From NCBI RefSeq assembly GCF_009755665.1, contig NZ_CP046622.1, forward strand, positions 5,335,001 through 5,399,000: a DNA stretch of 64,000 nucleotides. The letters run 5' to 3'. Positions 34,133 to 42,316 of the stretch are shown here, in pieces. The DNA is from Variovorax paradoxus. Lineage in GTDB: Bacteria > Pseudomonadota > Gammaproteobacteria > Burkholderiales > Burkholderiaceae_C. The first letter of the stretch is position 1; each line of letters begins with the position of its first letter. Both the position numbers and the translations under genes were made by a program. Below the pieces are notes generated by a model. It did not search any database. It was given only the letters and a program-made list of their open reading frames with translations, and was not told where the DNA came from.

Positions 34133-35106
34133 ACGCCAACGTCTCCTTCGCTTCCGCGTCTGACACACGCGAGCAGAAACCGCAGCTGCGGGAACTCGCG
34201 CCCGGCGTGTACGGCTACATCAGCGACTTCGATCCGAACTGCGGCTTCGTCGTCGGCGACGAGCAGGTGGTGCTGATCGACACACGGCCCACGCCGCGCA
34301 TGGCCCGCGACTTTCTCGACGCTATTCGCACCGTGACCGACAAGCCCATCAAGACCATCGTGCTCACGCACTACCACGCGGTGCGAGTGATGGGCGCGAG
34401 TGCCTTCGGCGAGGTGCAGGCCATCATCGCGAGCAACGGCACGCTCGACTGGATCCGCACGCGCGGACAGGCCGACTTCGATTCGGAAGTCGGACGCTTT
34501 CCGCGCCTCTTCGCGGGCGTGGAAGAAATTCCAGGCCTCACCTTTCCGACGATGAGCTTCGAGCGCGAGATGAGCCTGTGGCTCGGTCCACGTCCCGGCC
34601 TCGGCCGTGAACTGCGCCTGATGGCGCTGGGCCGCGGCCATTCGAGCGGCGACACGGTCGCGTGGCTACCCGATTGCGGCGTGCTGTTTTCCGGCGATGT
34701 GGTGGAGAACCACTGCGGCGTGTACGCGGGCGATGCCTACATCGGCGACTGGGCCGGCACGCTCGACGCGGTGCGCGCCCTGAAGCCCCGCGTGCTGGTG
34801 CCGGGCCGCGGCGCCGTGCTGCAAGACGAAGCCGCCTGCGCCGAAGCCATCGAACTCACCCAGGCCTTTCTTGGAACCCTGCTCGACAGCGTGAAAGCCG
34901 GCATCGCCGCAGGCGAAACGCTCAAGGGCTGCTTCGCGCGCGCAGAAGCGGCAATGACACCGCGATTTGGCGCATGGCCGGTGTTCCAGCACGTGCTGCC
35001 CTTCGATGTGTCGCGCGCCTACGACGAGTTGCGCGGCATCGAACACCCCGTGGTGTGGACGGCGGAGCGCGACCGCGAGCTCTGGCAGACGCTGCGCGGG
35101 GACTGA
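34129..35106 (+). CDS. MBL-fold metallo-hydrolase with altered zinc motif
   Basis: This 325-residue protein has a metallo-beta-lactamase fold: GFVVGDEQVVLIDTRPT, THYHAVRVMGAS, LGRGHSSGDTVAWLPD and VLFSGDVVENH. The usual HxHxDH motif reads H81-Y-H83-A-V-R, so the Asp and third His of the second zinc site are replaced while the first two His remain. It may bind one metal or use a different chemistry. It is translated after DUF2783 (4-bp overlap) and precedes the solute-binding protein gene by 40 bp. Confidence 0.8.
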   Translation: MNANVSFASASDTREQKPQLRELAPGVYGYISDFDPNCGFVVGDEQVVLIDTRPTPRMARDFLDAIRTVTDKPIKTIVLTHYHAVRVMGASAFGEVQAIIASNGTLDWIRTRGQADFDSEVGRFPRLFAGVEEIPGLTFPTMSFEREMSLWLGPRPGLGRELRLMALGRGHSSGDTVAWLPDCGVLFSGDVVENHCGVYAGDAYIGDWAGTLDAVRALKPRVLVPGRGAVLQDEAACAEAIELTQAFLGTLLDSVKAGIAAGETLKGCFARAEAAMTPRFGAWPVFQHVLPFDVSRAYDELRGIEHPVVWTAERDRELWQTLRGD

Positions 35107-35146
35107 CCGGCTACCGATTTCAAAACAAGCAACGGAGACACGAACG

Positions 35147-36121
35147 ATGAAACGATTTCTTTCCCTGATGGCCGCAACCCTCGCGCTGGCTGCCGCACCT
35201 CTTGCCTCTGCCCAGCAGGCAGCCTACCCGAGCCAGCCCGTCAAGTGGATCGTGCCCTACGTAGCCGGCGGCGGCACCGACAACCTGGCGCGCGCGCTGG
35301 CCGAAGCCATGCAGCCTTCGCTCGGGCAGCCGCTCATCATCGACAACCGGCCCGGCGCGTCCACCAACATCGGCGTGTCGGTGCTGATGCAGGCCAAGCC
35401 CGATGGCTACACGATCATGCAGGCCGAGAACGCGGCGCTGCTCTTCAACGAGCACATGTTCGCCAAGCTGCCCTACAAGCCTGCCAGCGACTTCACCTAC
35501 ATCGGCACCATCGGCCGCTTTCCGGTGGCGCTGGTGGTGCACCCGGACTTCCCCGCCAAGAACGTGGCCGAGTTCGTGCGCTACGTGAAGGCCAATCCCG
35601 AGAAGGTGAGCTACGCCTCGCCCGGCAACGGCTCGCCGCACCACATGGCGATGGAGCTCTTCAAGCAGAAGGCCGGCATCAGCATCACGCACGTGCCCTA
35701 CAAGGGCGCCGCGCCCGCAATGACCGACGTGATGGGCGGCCAGGTGCCGACGATGATGCTCGACCTGGCTTCAGGCCTGCCGATCATCAAGGCGGGCAAG
35801 GTGCGGGTGCTGGCAATTGCACTGCCGCAGCGGGCGGGCGCATTGCCAGAAGTGCCGACCTTCGTAGAGGCCGGCTTCAGCGACGTGAACGCCTATGCCT
35901 TTCATGGCCTGATCGGCCCGGCCGGCATGCCGCCGGAAGCGGTCGCGCGCATCAACAGCGAGCTCCAGAAGGCGATGAAGGCACCCAAGGTGGTGAAGCT
36001 GTTCGCGGATTTCGGCTTCGAGCCGCTGCCGGGAACGCCGCAGGAGTTCTACAAACTGTCGCGGGCGGAGAGCGAACGCTGGGGCAAGATCATCCAGGCC
36101 GCAGGCGTGAAGCTGGACTGA
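35147..36121 (+). CDS. Bug-family tripartite tricarboxylate transporter solute-binding protein
   Basis: This is a 324-residue periplasmic binding protein with a signal peptide (cleavage near LASAQQA) and the Bug/TctC signatures: WIVPYVAGGGTDNLARALA, IIDNRPGASTNIG, VSYASPGNGSPHHMA, THVPYKGAAPAM. Burkholderiales carry many such proteins, mostly for carboxylates. No TctA/TctB membrane genes are present here, so it may share a distant transporter or act as a sensor. It is the last gene of the VOC-hydrolase-monooxygenase operon and may bind its substrate. Confidence 0.9.
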   Translation: MKRFLSLMAATLALAAAPLASAQQAAYPSQPVKWIVPYVAGGGTDNLARALAEAMQPSLGQPLIIDNRPGASTNIGVSVLMQAKPDGYTIMQAENAALLFNEHMFAKLPYKPASDFTYIGTIGRFPVALVVHPDFPAKNVAEFVRYVKANPEKVSYASPGNGSPHHMAMELFKQKAGISITHVPYKGAAPAMTDVMGGQVPTMMLDLASGLPIIKAGKVRVLAIALPQRAGALPEVPTFVEAGFSDVNAYAFHGLIGPAGMPPEAVARINSELQKAMKAPKVVKLFADFGFEPLPGTPQEFYKLSRAESERWGKIIQAAGVKLD

Positions 36122-36127
36122 AGCTTT

Positions 36128-36466
36128 TTACCAACCCAGCCACAGGTGCAAGGGCAGGTACACCGCCATGCCCGCCAGCATCGTGCCGAGCACGCCGCGC
36201 CGCCAGTAGTAATAAGCGGCGCCAACCACGGTCGCGTACAGGCGTGCGTCGTGCAGCGTGGTGATCAGGTGGCCCTGGCTCATCACGATCTCCGGCGCGA
36301 TCACACCCGCCAGTGCCGCTGCCGGTGCGTAGTGCAGTGCGCGGTGCGCCCAGTCGGGCAGGCCCCAGGGCCGGTCGAGAATGAAGAAGAAGCACCGCGT
36401 GAGCACGGTGACGCAGGCCAGTCCGACGATGACCGCGAGCGTCCAGAAATCGGTGGTGCCGCTCAT
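36128..36466 (-). CDS. azlD: AzlD-family branched-chain amino acid exporter subunit
   Basis: This 112-residue protein has about four transmembrane helices (FWTLAVIVGLACVTVLTRC at the start, LPLHLWLGW at the end). AzlD pairs with AzlC to form an exporter for branched-chain amino acids. Its ATG overlaps the azlC stop by 4 bp. It is convergent with the solute-binding protein gene, with 6 bp between the stops. Confidence 0.88.
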   Translation of the reverse strand: MSGTTDFWTLAVIVGLACVTVLTRCFFFILDRPWGLPDWAHRALHYAPAAALAGVIAPEIVMSQGHLITTLHDARLYATVVGAAYYYWRRGVLGTMLAGMAVYLPLHLWLGW

Positions 36467-37203
36467 TTGTTGTCTTCCGCATCCGGGTCGAGCCCGAGCT
36501 GCTTCTCGAGCCAGAAGCACAGCAACACCGCCGCACCGATGGCCACCACGATGTTGAGCTTGAGCGGCAGCGCATAGGCCACTACCGCGGTAACGCTGGC
36601 GATCAGCGCGGCCAGCATGCGCAGCGGCGTGGTCGCCATCGAGCAAACGATGGCCACCAGGCTCAGCACGCCGGCAAAGCCGAGTCCCCAGTTCTGCGGA
36701 ATGAAATTGGCGAGCGCAATGCCCAGAAGGCTCATGCCCATCCACGAGCACCAGGTCACGAAGTAGTTGCCGGTGAGATAGGCCTCCTGCGCCTTCTGCT
36801 CGTCCGGCCCCACCGGGGGCGACGCGTAGCGCCGCGTGAAAAGCGCATAGCTCAGGTCGGCCGTGAGATAGCCGTGCGTCATGCGGCGCCAGCGCGGCAT
36901 GTGCATGAGGTACGGCCGCAGGTGCAGGCTGAAGACCACGAAGCGCAGGTTGACGCAGAAACCCGTGGCCAATATCACCCACGCCGGCGCCCCCGCAAAC
37001 AGCAGCGGAATGGCCGCAAGCTGCGAACTGCCGGCGTAGACCAGCAGCGTCATCGCCACCGATTCCAGCACGCTCATGTTCGACTTGACCATGGCAACGC
37101 CGGTCATGAGCCCCCAGGCGCCGATGCCCAGAGCGGCCGAGGACATGTCGCGGATGCCGGCGCGGAATTCTGGGCGGCGGCGGATGGCTGCGGACAGGAA
37201 CAT
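36463..37203 (-). CDS. azlC: AzlC-family branched-chain amino acid exporter subunit
   Basis: This 246-residue protein has the AzlC pattern: LGIGAWGLMTGVAMVKSNMS, LVYAGSSQLAAIPLL, CVNLRFVVFSLHLRPYL, YFVTWCSWMGMSLLGI. It provides the main membrane subunit of the AzlCD exporter. The ATG shares one base with the fmt stop (TGATG), so it is translated by reinitiation after fmt. The linkage of def-fmt to azlCD is common in Burkholderiales and probably reflects co-transcription only. Confidence 0.9.
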   Translation of the reverse strand: MFLSAAIRRRPEFRAGIRDMSSAALGIGAWGLMTGVAMVKSNMSVLESVAMTLLVYAGSSQLAAIPLLFAGAPAWVILATGFCVNLRFVVFSLHLRPYLMHMPRWRRMTHGYLTADLSYALFTRRYASPPVGPDEQKAQEAYLTGNYFVTWCSWMGMSLLGIALANFIPQNWGLGFAGVLSLVAIVCSMATTPLRMLAALIASVTAVVAYALPLKLNIVVAIGAAVLLCFWLEKQLGLDPDAEDNK

Positions 37204-38156
37204 CAGCCGAACACCTGCCCGGGCTTCAGGTCGAAGCCGCGCAGGAAATCGGCCACGGCCAGGCGCTTGCCGCCGGGACGCTGGAGTTCGGTGACCATGA
37301 CGATCGTGCCGGCCGCAGCCACCGCAACGCCGGCCTCGGTCACGGCCAGGATGGTGCCGGGCGCAGCCGATTGTTCGGCGGGCGCCGCGTAGGCGGTCCA
37401 GAGCTTGATGGTTTCGCCGTCGAGCGGGCTGTTGGCGCCGGGAAACGGATCGAAGGCGCGGATGCGCCGCACGATGGCGTCGGCGGGCTGGTTCCAGTCG
37501 ACCTGCGCTTCGTGCTTTTCGACCTTGTTGGCGTAGGTCACGCCTTCGGCAGGCTGCGGAGTGCGCTCCAGCTTGCCGATATCGGCCAGCGCCTGGACGA
37601 TCAAGCGTCCGCCCAGTTCGGCCAGCCGATCGTGCAGGCGGGCGGTGTTGTCGTTGCCGATATCGACCGACTCACGCAGCAGCATGTCGCCCGTATCCAG
37701 GCCGGCGTCCATCTGCATGATGGTGATGCCGGTTTGCGTGTCGCCGGCCTCGATGGCGCGGTGGATCGGCGCTGCGCCGCGCCAGCGCGGCAGCAGGCTG
37801 GCATGGATGTTGAGGCAACCGAACTTCGGAAGGTCGAGCACCCATTGCGGCAGGATGAGCCCGTAGGCTGCAACCACCATCACATCGGGTTTTGCCGCCA
37901 GCAGGGCCTCGCGCGCGGCCGAAGCGTCTTCAGGATACTTGCCGTCGAGCCGCAGGCTGCGCGGCTGGGCCACGGGCCAGTGGTTGGCCACGGCACATTG
38001 CTTGACGGGAGAGGCCTGCAGCTTCATGCCGCGCCCGGCGGGCCGGTCGGGCTGGCTCAGCACCAGCACCACTTCGTGCCCGGCAGCGGCAATGGCCTCG
38101 AGCGCGACGCGCGCAAACTCGGGCGTGCCCGCGAAAACGACCTTGAGCGGGCTCAA
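37203..38156 (-). CDS. fmt: Methionyl-tRNA formyltransferase
   Basis: Fmt formylates initiator Met-tRNA using 10-formyltetrahydrofolate. The 317-residue protein has the N-terminal formyltransferase domain ([17 protein letters not shown], the catalytic Asn/His in [17 protein letters not shown], and [16 protein letters not shown]) and the C-terminal tRNA-binding domain ([17 protein letters not shown]). It overlaps the lipoprotein gene by 4 bp and lies downstream of def, the enzyme that removes the same formyl group. Confidence 0.96.
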   Translation of the reverse strand: MSPLKVVFAGTPEFARVALEAIAAAGHEVVLVLSQPDRPAGRGMKLQASPVKQCAVANHWPVAQPRSLRLDGKYPEDASAAREALLAAKPDVMVVAAYGLILPQWVLDLPKFGCLNIHASLLPRWRGAAPIHRAIEAGDTQTGITIMQMDAGLDTGDMLLRESVDIGNDNTARLHDRLAELGGRLIVQALADIGKLERTPQPAEGVTYANKVEKHEAQVDWNQPADAIVRRIRAFDPFPGANSPLDGETIKLWTAYAAPAEQSAAPGTILAVTEAGVAVAAAGTIVMVTELQRPGGKRLAVADFLRGFDLKPGQVFG

Positions 38157-38647
38157 TCCCGGATCCGATCGAGTTCGAGGTCATCCCCCGTGTGATAGCG
38201 GCGAACCACGCCGGTAGGGTCGATGTAGATATAGAGCATGCGGCGCTCGTTCACGGCCTTGTAGCGCCACGTCCAGACGGCTCCGTCGAATGAGCTGACG
38301 CGGCTGATTTCATAAGGCCGGCCGTAAAAGGCGATCACGTCGTTCTGGCGCCAGCGATCGACCTTGATGTCGTGCCCGAAGCGCGCCTCGTTGAGCACCT
38401 GCGTCACGGAAACGACCTTGCCCGAGGCATCCACGTCGATGTCGGTCACCTCGAAGCCGGCAGGCATGCGCGAATACTGCAGGCGTTCGCCGCCGCCGGT
38501 GAGCGGGTAGCGGCCCGTCGGAGGACCCAGGCGCTGCAGGGTTTCGGCCGCCGTGGTGCCCGGCACGATGCGGGTCGGTTCGCTGGCGCAGCCGGCCAGC
38601 AGCAGCCCGGCGGCAACGACGAAAGCACTCGGCCAGGCGAAACGCAT
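38153..38647 (-). CDS. Small lipoprotein between def and fmt
   Basis: This is a 164-residue lipoprotein with lipobox LLAGC (around residue 20). The mature part resembles outer-membrane assembly-type SmpA/BamE-like small domains in pattern: a [18 protein letters not shown] segment and repeated short strands with [13 protein letters not shown] and WTWRYKAV. I do not assign a precise function. It lies 1 bp after def and overlaps fmt by 4 bp, so it is co-translated with them. Confidence 0.75.
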   Translation of the reverse strand: MRFAWPSAFVVAAGLLLAGCASEPTRIVPGTTAAETLQRLGPPTGRYPLTGGGERLQYSRMPAGFEVTDIDVDASGKVVSVTQVLNEARFGHDIKVDRWRQNDVIAFYGRPYEISRVSSFDGAVWTWRYKAVNERRMLYIYIDPTGVVRRYHTGDDLELDRIRD

Positions 38648-38648
38648 G

Positions 38649-39170
38649 TCAGGCCCTGCCCTCTCGGGCGTCTTCGCGTTGCTGCTTGAGCAGCTTGCTC
38701 TTGATGCGGTTGCGCTTGAGCGGCGACAGGTATTCGACGAACACCTTGCCGAGCAGGTGGTCGAGCTCATGCTGGATGCACACGGCGAGCAGGCCTTCGG
38801 CCTCGATGGTGCGAAGCTCGCCGTTTTCGTCCAGCGCCTGGACCTTGACCGAGGTGGAGCGCATCACGCCGTCGTAGATGCCGGGGACCGAGAGGCAACC
38901 CTCTTCGTTCAGCACCTTTTCGTCGCTTGCCCAGATAATTTCGGGGTTGATGAGCACCAGCGGCTCGTTGCGCTCTTCGGACACGTCGATGACGACCAGG
39001 CGCTCGTGCACATCGACCTGGGTGGCCGCCAGGCCGATGCCGTTGGCGTCGTACATGGTCTCCAGCATGTCGGCAACCAGGGCCTTGATGCGTGCATCGA
39101 CGCCCTGTACCGGCTTGGCGACCGTGTGCAGGCGCTTGTCCGGGTAACTCAGAATGATTCGTTTGGCCAT
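38649..39170 (-). CDS. def: Peptide deformylase
   Basis: This metal enzyme removes the N-formyl group from nascent proteins. The 173-residue product has all three motifs: [13 protein letters not shown] and HELDH. The C-terminal helix ([16 protein letters not shown]) is typical of class I enzymes. It is the first gene of the def-lipoprotein-fmt-azlC-azlD operon, divergent from the LysM gene across 161 bp that should contain both promoters. Confidence 0.96.
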   Translation of the reverse strand: MAKRIILSYPDKRLHTVAKPVQGVDARIKALVADMLETMYDANGIGLAATQVDVHERLVVIDVSEERNEPLVLINPEIIWASDEKVLNEEGCLSVPGIYDGVMRSTSVKVQALDENGELRTIEAEGLLAVCIQHELDHLLGKVFVEYLSPLKRNRIKSKLLKQQREDAREGRA

Positions 39171-39331
39171 GAAAAACGGGAAAAGTTGTGGCTATTTTCG
39201 CCAATTCCGCGACGGGATGAGCTCGGATCGCCTGAAAACGTTGCCCTTTAAAGGGCTTCGGGCGCAGAATTCGTAGCAAATTGTGAGATTCGTATGCGCA
39301 CCGATACTTTGATGCGCTCACCCATCCAGAC

Positions 39332-40546
39332 ATGAAAAAGCTCCGAACCCCTGTCCGCCAGCGCCCGCATCTTTTCGCCACGTTGGCAGCCCTTGCGGTG
39401 ATCAGCGGTGGCACGACGGCCTGGGCTCAGAACTACCCCGTCACTCCGCAGCAACGCGCCACGGCACAGCAAACCGCCCAGAACGGCGTTCCGCTGAGCG
39501 AACTAGCGGCCAGCGCGCCGGACGAATACACGGTCAAGCCCGGCGACACCCTGTGGGCCATTTCGCGCCTCTACCTGCTGCGCCCCTGGCGCTGGCCGGA
39601 ACTGTGGGGCATGAACATCAATGAAATCGCGAACCCGCACCGCATCTACCCGGGCCAGGTTCTCTACCTGGACAAGACGGGCGGCCGCGCACGCCTGACC
39701 ATGCGCCGCGGCGCGGGCGGCAGCGCAGACGGCGGCACCATCAAGCTGTCGCCGCGCACGCGCTTCGATTCCCTGGCCGGCATGGCGCTGCCCACGCTCA
39801 ACCCGAGCATCATCGAGCCGTTCCTCAGCGAGCCGATCGTGGTGGACGCCGACACGCTGCAAAGCGCGCCGCGAATCGTGGCCGGCAATGACAGCCGGGT
39901 TTTGCTGTCGCGCGGCGACCGTGCCTATGCGCGCGGCAATGCCGATACGCCATTGCTCGAAACGCCCGGTCCGCTGAAGAACTTCCGCGTGTTCCGCAGC
40001 GCCACGCCGCTGAAGGACCCGGGAACGGGTGAAATCCTCGGCTACGAGGCGCAGTACCTGGGCAAGGCCCAGCTCCAGCGCGGCGAATCGACCACGGTCG
40101 AGACCCAGAAGGACAAGGACGTCATCACGGTGGTGCCGGCCAGCATCGACATCATCGCGGCGCGCGAGGAAATCCGCGCCGGCGACCGCCTGCTGCCCGA
40201 GCCGCCGCGCCAGCTGCTGAGCTACGTGCCGCGCGCCCCTTCCACACAGGTAGAAGGCCGCATCATTTCGGTCTACGGCAATGCGGTGCAGTTCGCGGCG
40301 CAGAACCAGGTGGTGGCCATCAACAAGGGCACGCGCGACGGCGTCGACAGTGGCCACGTGCTGGCCATTCTGAAGAACGGCGAAACCATTCTCGACCGCA
40401 CCGGCGAACGCAAGGAAACCATCAAGCTCCCGAACGAACGCATCGGCCTGCTGATGGTGTTCCGCCCGTTCGAAAAGGTGTCGTACGCGCTGGTGCTCGA
40501 AATCACCGACACCCCGCGCGCCGGCGACTTCCTGGTCAATCCCTGA
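39332..40546 (+). CDS. Exported LysM peptidoglycan-binding protein
   Basis: This is a 404-residue secreted protein. The signal peptide ends near TTAWAQNY. A single LysM module spans about residues 65-112 (EYTVKPGDTLWAISRLYLLR, then MNINEIANPHRIYPGQVLYL), followed by a long strand-rich region of unknown function. LysM binds glycan strands, so it is likely periplasmic. The LysM-dprA order is widespread in Betaproteobacteria. It is 16 bp upstream of dprA. Confidence 0.88.
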   Translation: MKKLRTPVRQRPHLFATLAALAVISGGTTAWAQNYPVTPQQRATAQQTAQNGVPLSELAASAPDEYTVKPGDTLWAISRLYLLRPWRWPELWGMNINEIANPHRIYPGQVLYLDKTGGRARLTMRRGAGGSADGGTIKLSPRTRFDSLAGMALPTLNPSIIEPFLSEPIVVDADTLQSAPRIVAGNDSRVLLSRGDRAYARGNADTPLLETPGPLKNFRVFRSATPLKDPGTGEILGYEAQYLGKAQLQRGESTTVETQKDKDVITVVPASIDIIAAREEIRAGDRLLPEPPRQLLSYVPRAPSTQVEGRIISVYGNAVQFAAQNQVVAINKGTRDGVDSGHVLAILKNGETILDRTGERKETIKLPNERIGLLMVFRPFEKVSYALVLEITDTPRAGDFLVNP

Positions 40547-40562
40547 CGATTTTTCGCTTCGT

Positions 40563-41708
40563 TTGGAACGCGCAGAACTCGCAGGCTGGCTGCGGCTTTC
40601 ACTGACGCCGGGCATCGGCGACGGCGCCGCACGCAAGCTGCTGGCGGCCTTCGGGCTGCCCGAGGGCATTTTTGCGCAACCTGCCGCGGCGCTCCGGCAG
40701 GTGGTGTCCCAGGCGCAGGCCGACGCATTGCAGCAGCCGCCCAACGGCCTTCAGGCGCAGATCGATCTGACCTGGCAGTGGCTGCAACCCAGCCAGGACG
40801 ATGGCACCGCGCGCCGCATCGTGACGCTGGGCGATGCGGGCTACCCCGCCTCGCTGCTCGAAATGGTCGACCCGCCGTTGATGCTCTACGTGCTCGGCGC
40901 GGCGGACTTCGACCTGACACAGCTCACCAACAGCATTGCAGTGGTGGGCAGCCGCAACCCGACGCCGCAGGGCGCCGCCAATGCGCGGGCCTTTGCACGG
41001 GCGCTGGGCGACGCGGGCTTGCCGGTGATATCTGGACTGGCCCTCGGTGTGGACGGCGCCGCGCACCAGGGCGCGCTGGACGCGGCCGGCGATGTGCCCC
41101 GGCTCGCCACCGTAGCCATCGTTGGAACGGGCCTCGACCGCGTCTATCCGGCCCGGCACCGCGACCTCGCGCACCGCATCAGGCAGCAGGGACTGATCGT
41201 GAGCGAACTGCCGCTGGGCACGCCCCCGCTCACGCAAAACTTTCCGAAGCGCAACCGCCTCATTGCCGGCCTGGCGCGCGGCACGCTGGTGGTCGAGGCG
41301 GCGCTTCAATCGGGCTCGCTGATCACGGCCCGCCTCACTTCGGAACAGGGCAAGGAAGTGTTCGCCATTCCGGGGTCGATCCACTCGCCGCAATCGCGGG
41401 GCTGCCATGCGCTGATTCGCCAGGGCGCGAAGCTGGTCGAGTCGGTGAACGACATCCTCGAAGAGCTGCCCGACCTGCGCGCAGCCAACGCGAATGCGGG
41501 TCTCTTCGGCGATGCCGGTGCTTCCTCGTCAGCCGCGGAAAACCCGTTGCTCGAGGCCTTGGGCTTCGACCCTGTGAACCTCGACGCCCTGAGCGCACGC
41601 ACCGGCTGGAGCGCGGCCGCGCTGCAGGCCAAGATGCTCGAACTCGAGCTCGACGGCCACGTGGCTCGCCTGCCCGGTGGGCTCTTCCAGAGAACGGCAG
41701 CGGCTTAG
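40563..41708 (+). CDS. dprA: DNA-processing protein A
   Basis: DprA loads RecA onto incoming single-stranded DNA during natural transformation. The 381-residue protein has a SAM-like N-terminus (LAGWLRLSLTPGIGDGAARK), the Rossmann core (VVGSRNPTPQG, SGLALGVDGAAHQGALD, VVEAALQSGSLITAR) and a C-terminal winged domain (LDALSARTGWSAAALQAKML). The only possible start in this frame after the previous stop is a TTG at 40563, with no clear ribosome site, so coupling to the LysM gene is likely. Confidence 0.93.
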   Translation: MERAELAGWLRLSLTPGIGDGAARKLLAAFGLPEGIFAQPAAALRQVVSQAQADALQQPPNGLQAQIDLTWQWLQPSQDDGTARRIVTLGDAGYPASLLEMVDPPLMLYVLGAADFDLTQLTNSIAVVGSRNPTPQGAANARAFARALGDAGLPVISGLALGVDGAAHQGALDAAGDVPRLATVAIVGTGLDRVYPARHRDLAHRIRQQGLIVSELPLGTPPLTQNFPKRNRLIAGLARGTLVVEAALQSGSLITARLTSEQGKEVFAIPGSIHSPQSRGCHALIRQGAKLVESVNDILEELPDLRAANANAGLFGDAGASSSAAENPLLEALGFDPVNLDALSARTGWSAAALQAKMLELELDGHVARLPGGLFQRTAAA

Positions 41709-41788
41709 TATTTTCCTCCCCCCAAAAAGGGACGAAGAAGTGACATGAAGCCCGGGAGCCCGCAACAAGCTTCGGCTATATTGGGCTC

Positions 41789-42307
41789 ATGTTCGAAGTG
41801 CTCGTTTTTGTCTACGAAAACTATTGGCGCGGCGATGCCTGCCCCGAACCCGGACAACTGGGCCGCAAGCTCAGCGCCCACGGCTTCGAGGCAGAAGAGA
41901 TCCGCGATGCGCTGCACTGGCTCGACGGCCTGAGCCTTGCAACACAAGGCTTGCAACTCGAGCGAAGCGCCAATGACGACGCCGTCGCCACTGTCACGCT
42001 GCAGGGTGCTCCCGAAGCCGCGCTGCCCCAGTCGAGCAATGCAATGCGGGTGTATTCCCAGGCCGAGCAGGAGCACCTGGGCGCCGACTGCCTCGGCTTC
42101 ATCCGTTTTCTCGAGTCGTCGAACGTGCTGTCTTGCGGTTTGCGCGAAATCGTCATCGAGCGCGCCATGGCCGCACCGGGCGATCCGGTGGCGCTGGACG
42201 AACTCAAGATCATCGTGCTGATGGTGCACTGGAGCACCGGCATCGAGCCCGACGCGCTGGTGCTCGACGAACTCTGCGAAAGCCGCGAAGGACGTACCGC
42301 GCACTAG
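41789..42307 (+). CDS. smg: Smg family protein (DUF494)
   Basis: This is a 172-residue protein starting MFEVLVFVYENYWRGD, with LGRKLSAHGFEAEEIRDALH and a C-terminal IVLMVHWSTG segment. This is the pattern of Smg/DUF494 proteins, found beside dprA in many proteobacteria with unknown function. Spacing and strand fit an operon with dprA. Its stop lies in a 14-bp palindrome shared with the DUF1631 gene's stop. Confidence 0.92.
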   Translation: MFEVLVFVYENYWRGDACPEPGQLGRKLSAHGFEAEEIRDALHWLDGLSLATQGLQLERSANDDAVATVTLQGAPEAALPQSSNAMRVYSQAEQEHLGADCLGFIRFLESSNVLSCGLREIVIERAMAAPGDPVALDELKIIVLMVHWSTGIEPDALVLDELCESREGRTAH

Positions 42308-42316
42308 CCGGCTAGT
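42303..42316. other. Palindrome joining the convergent smg and DUF1631 stops
   Basis: ACTAGCCGGCTAGT is a perfect 14-bp palindrome. It contains the smg stop (TAG, 42305-42307) and the DUF1631 stop (CTA, 42312-42314). It is too short for a strong terminator and has no T-run. The arrangement parallels the palindrome between the HTH gene and pyrF. Confidence 0.4.
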
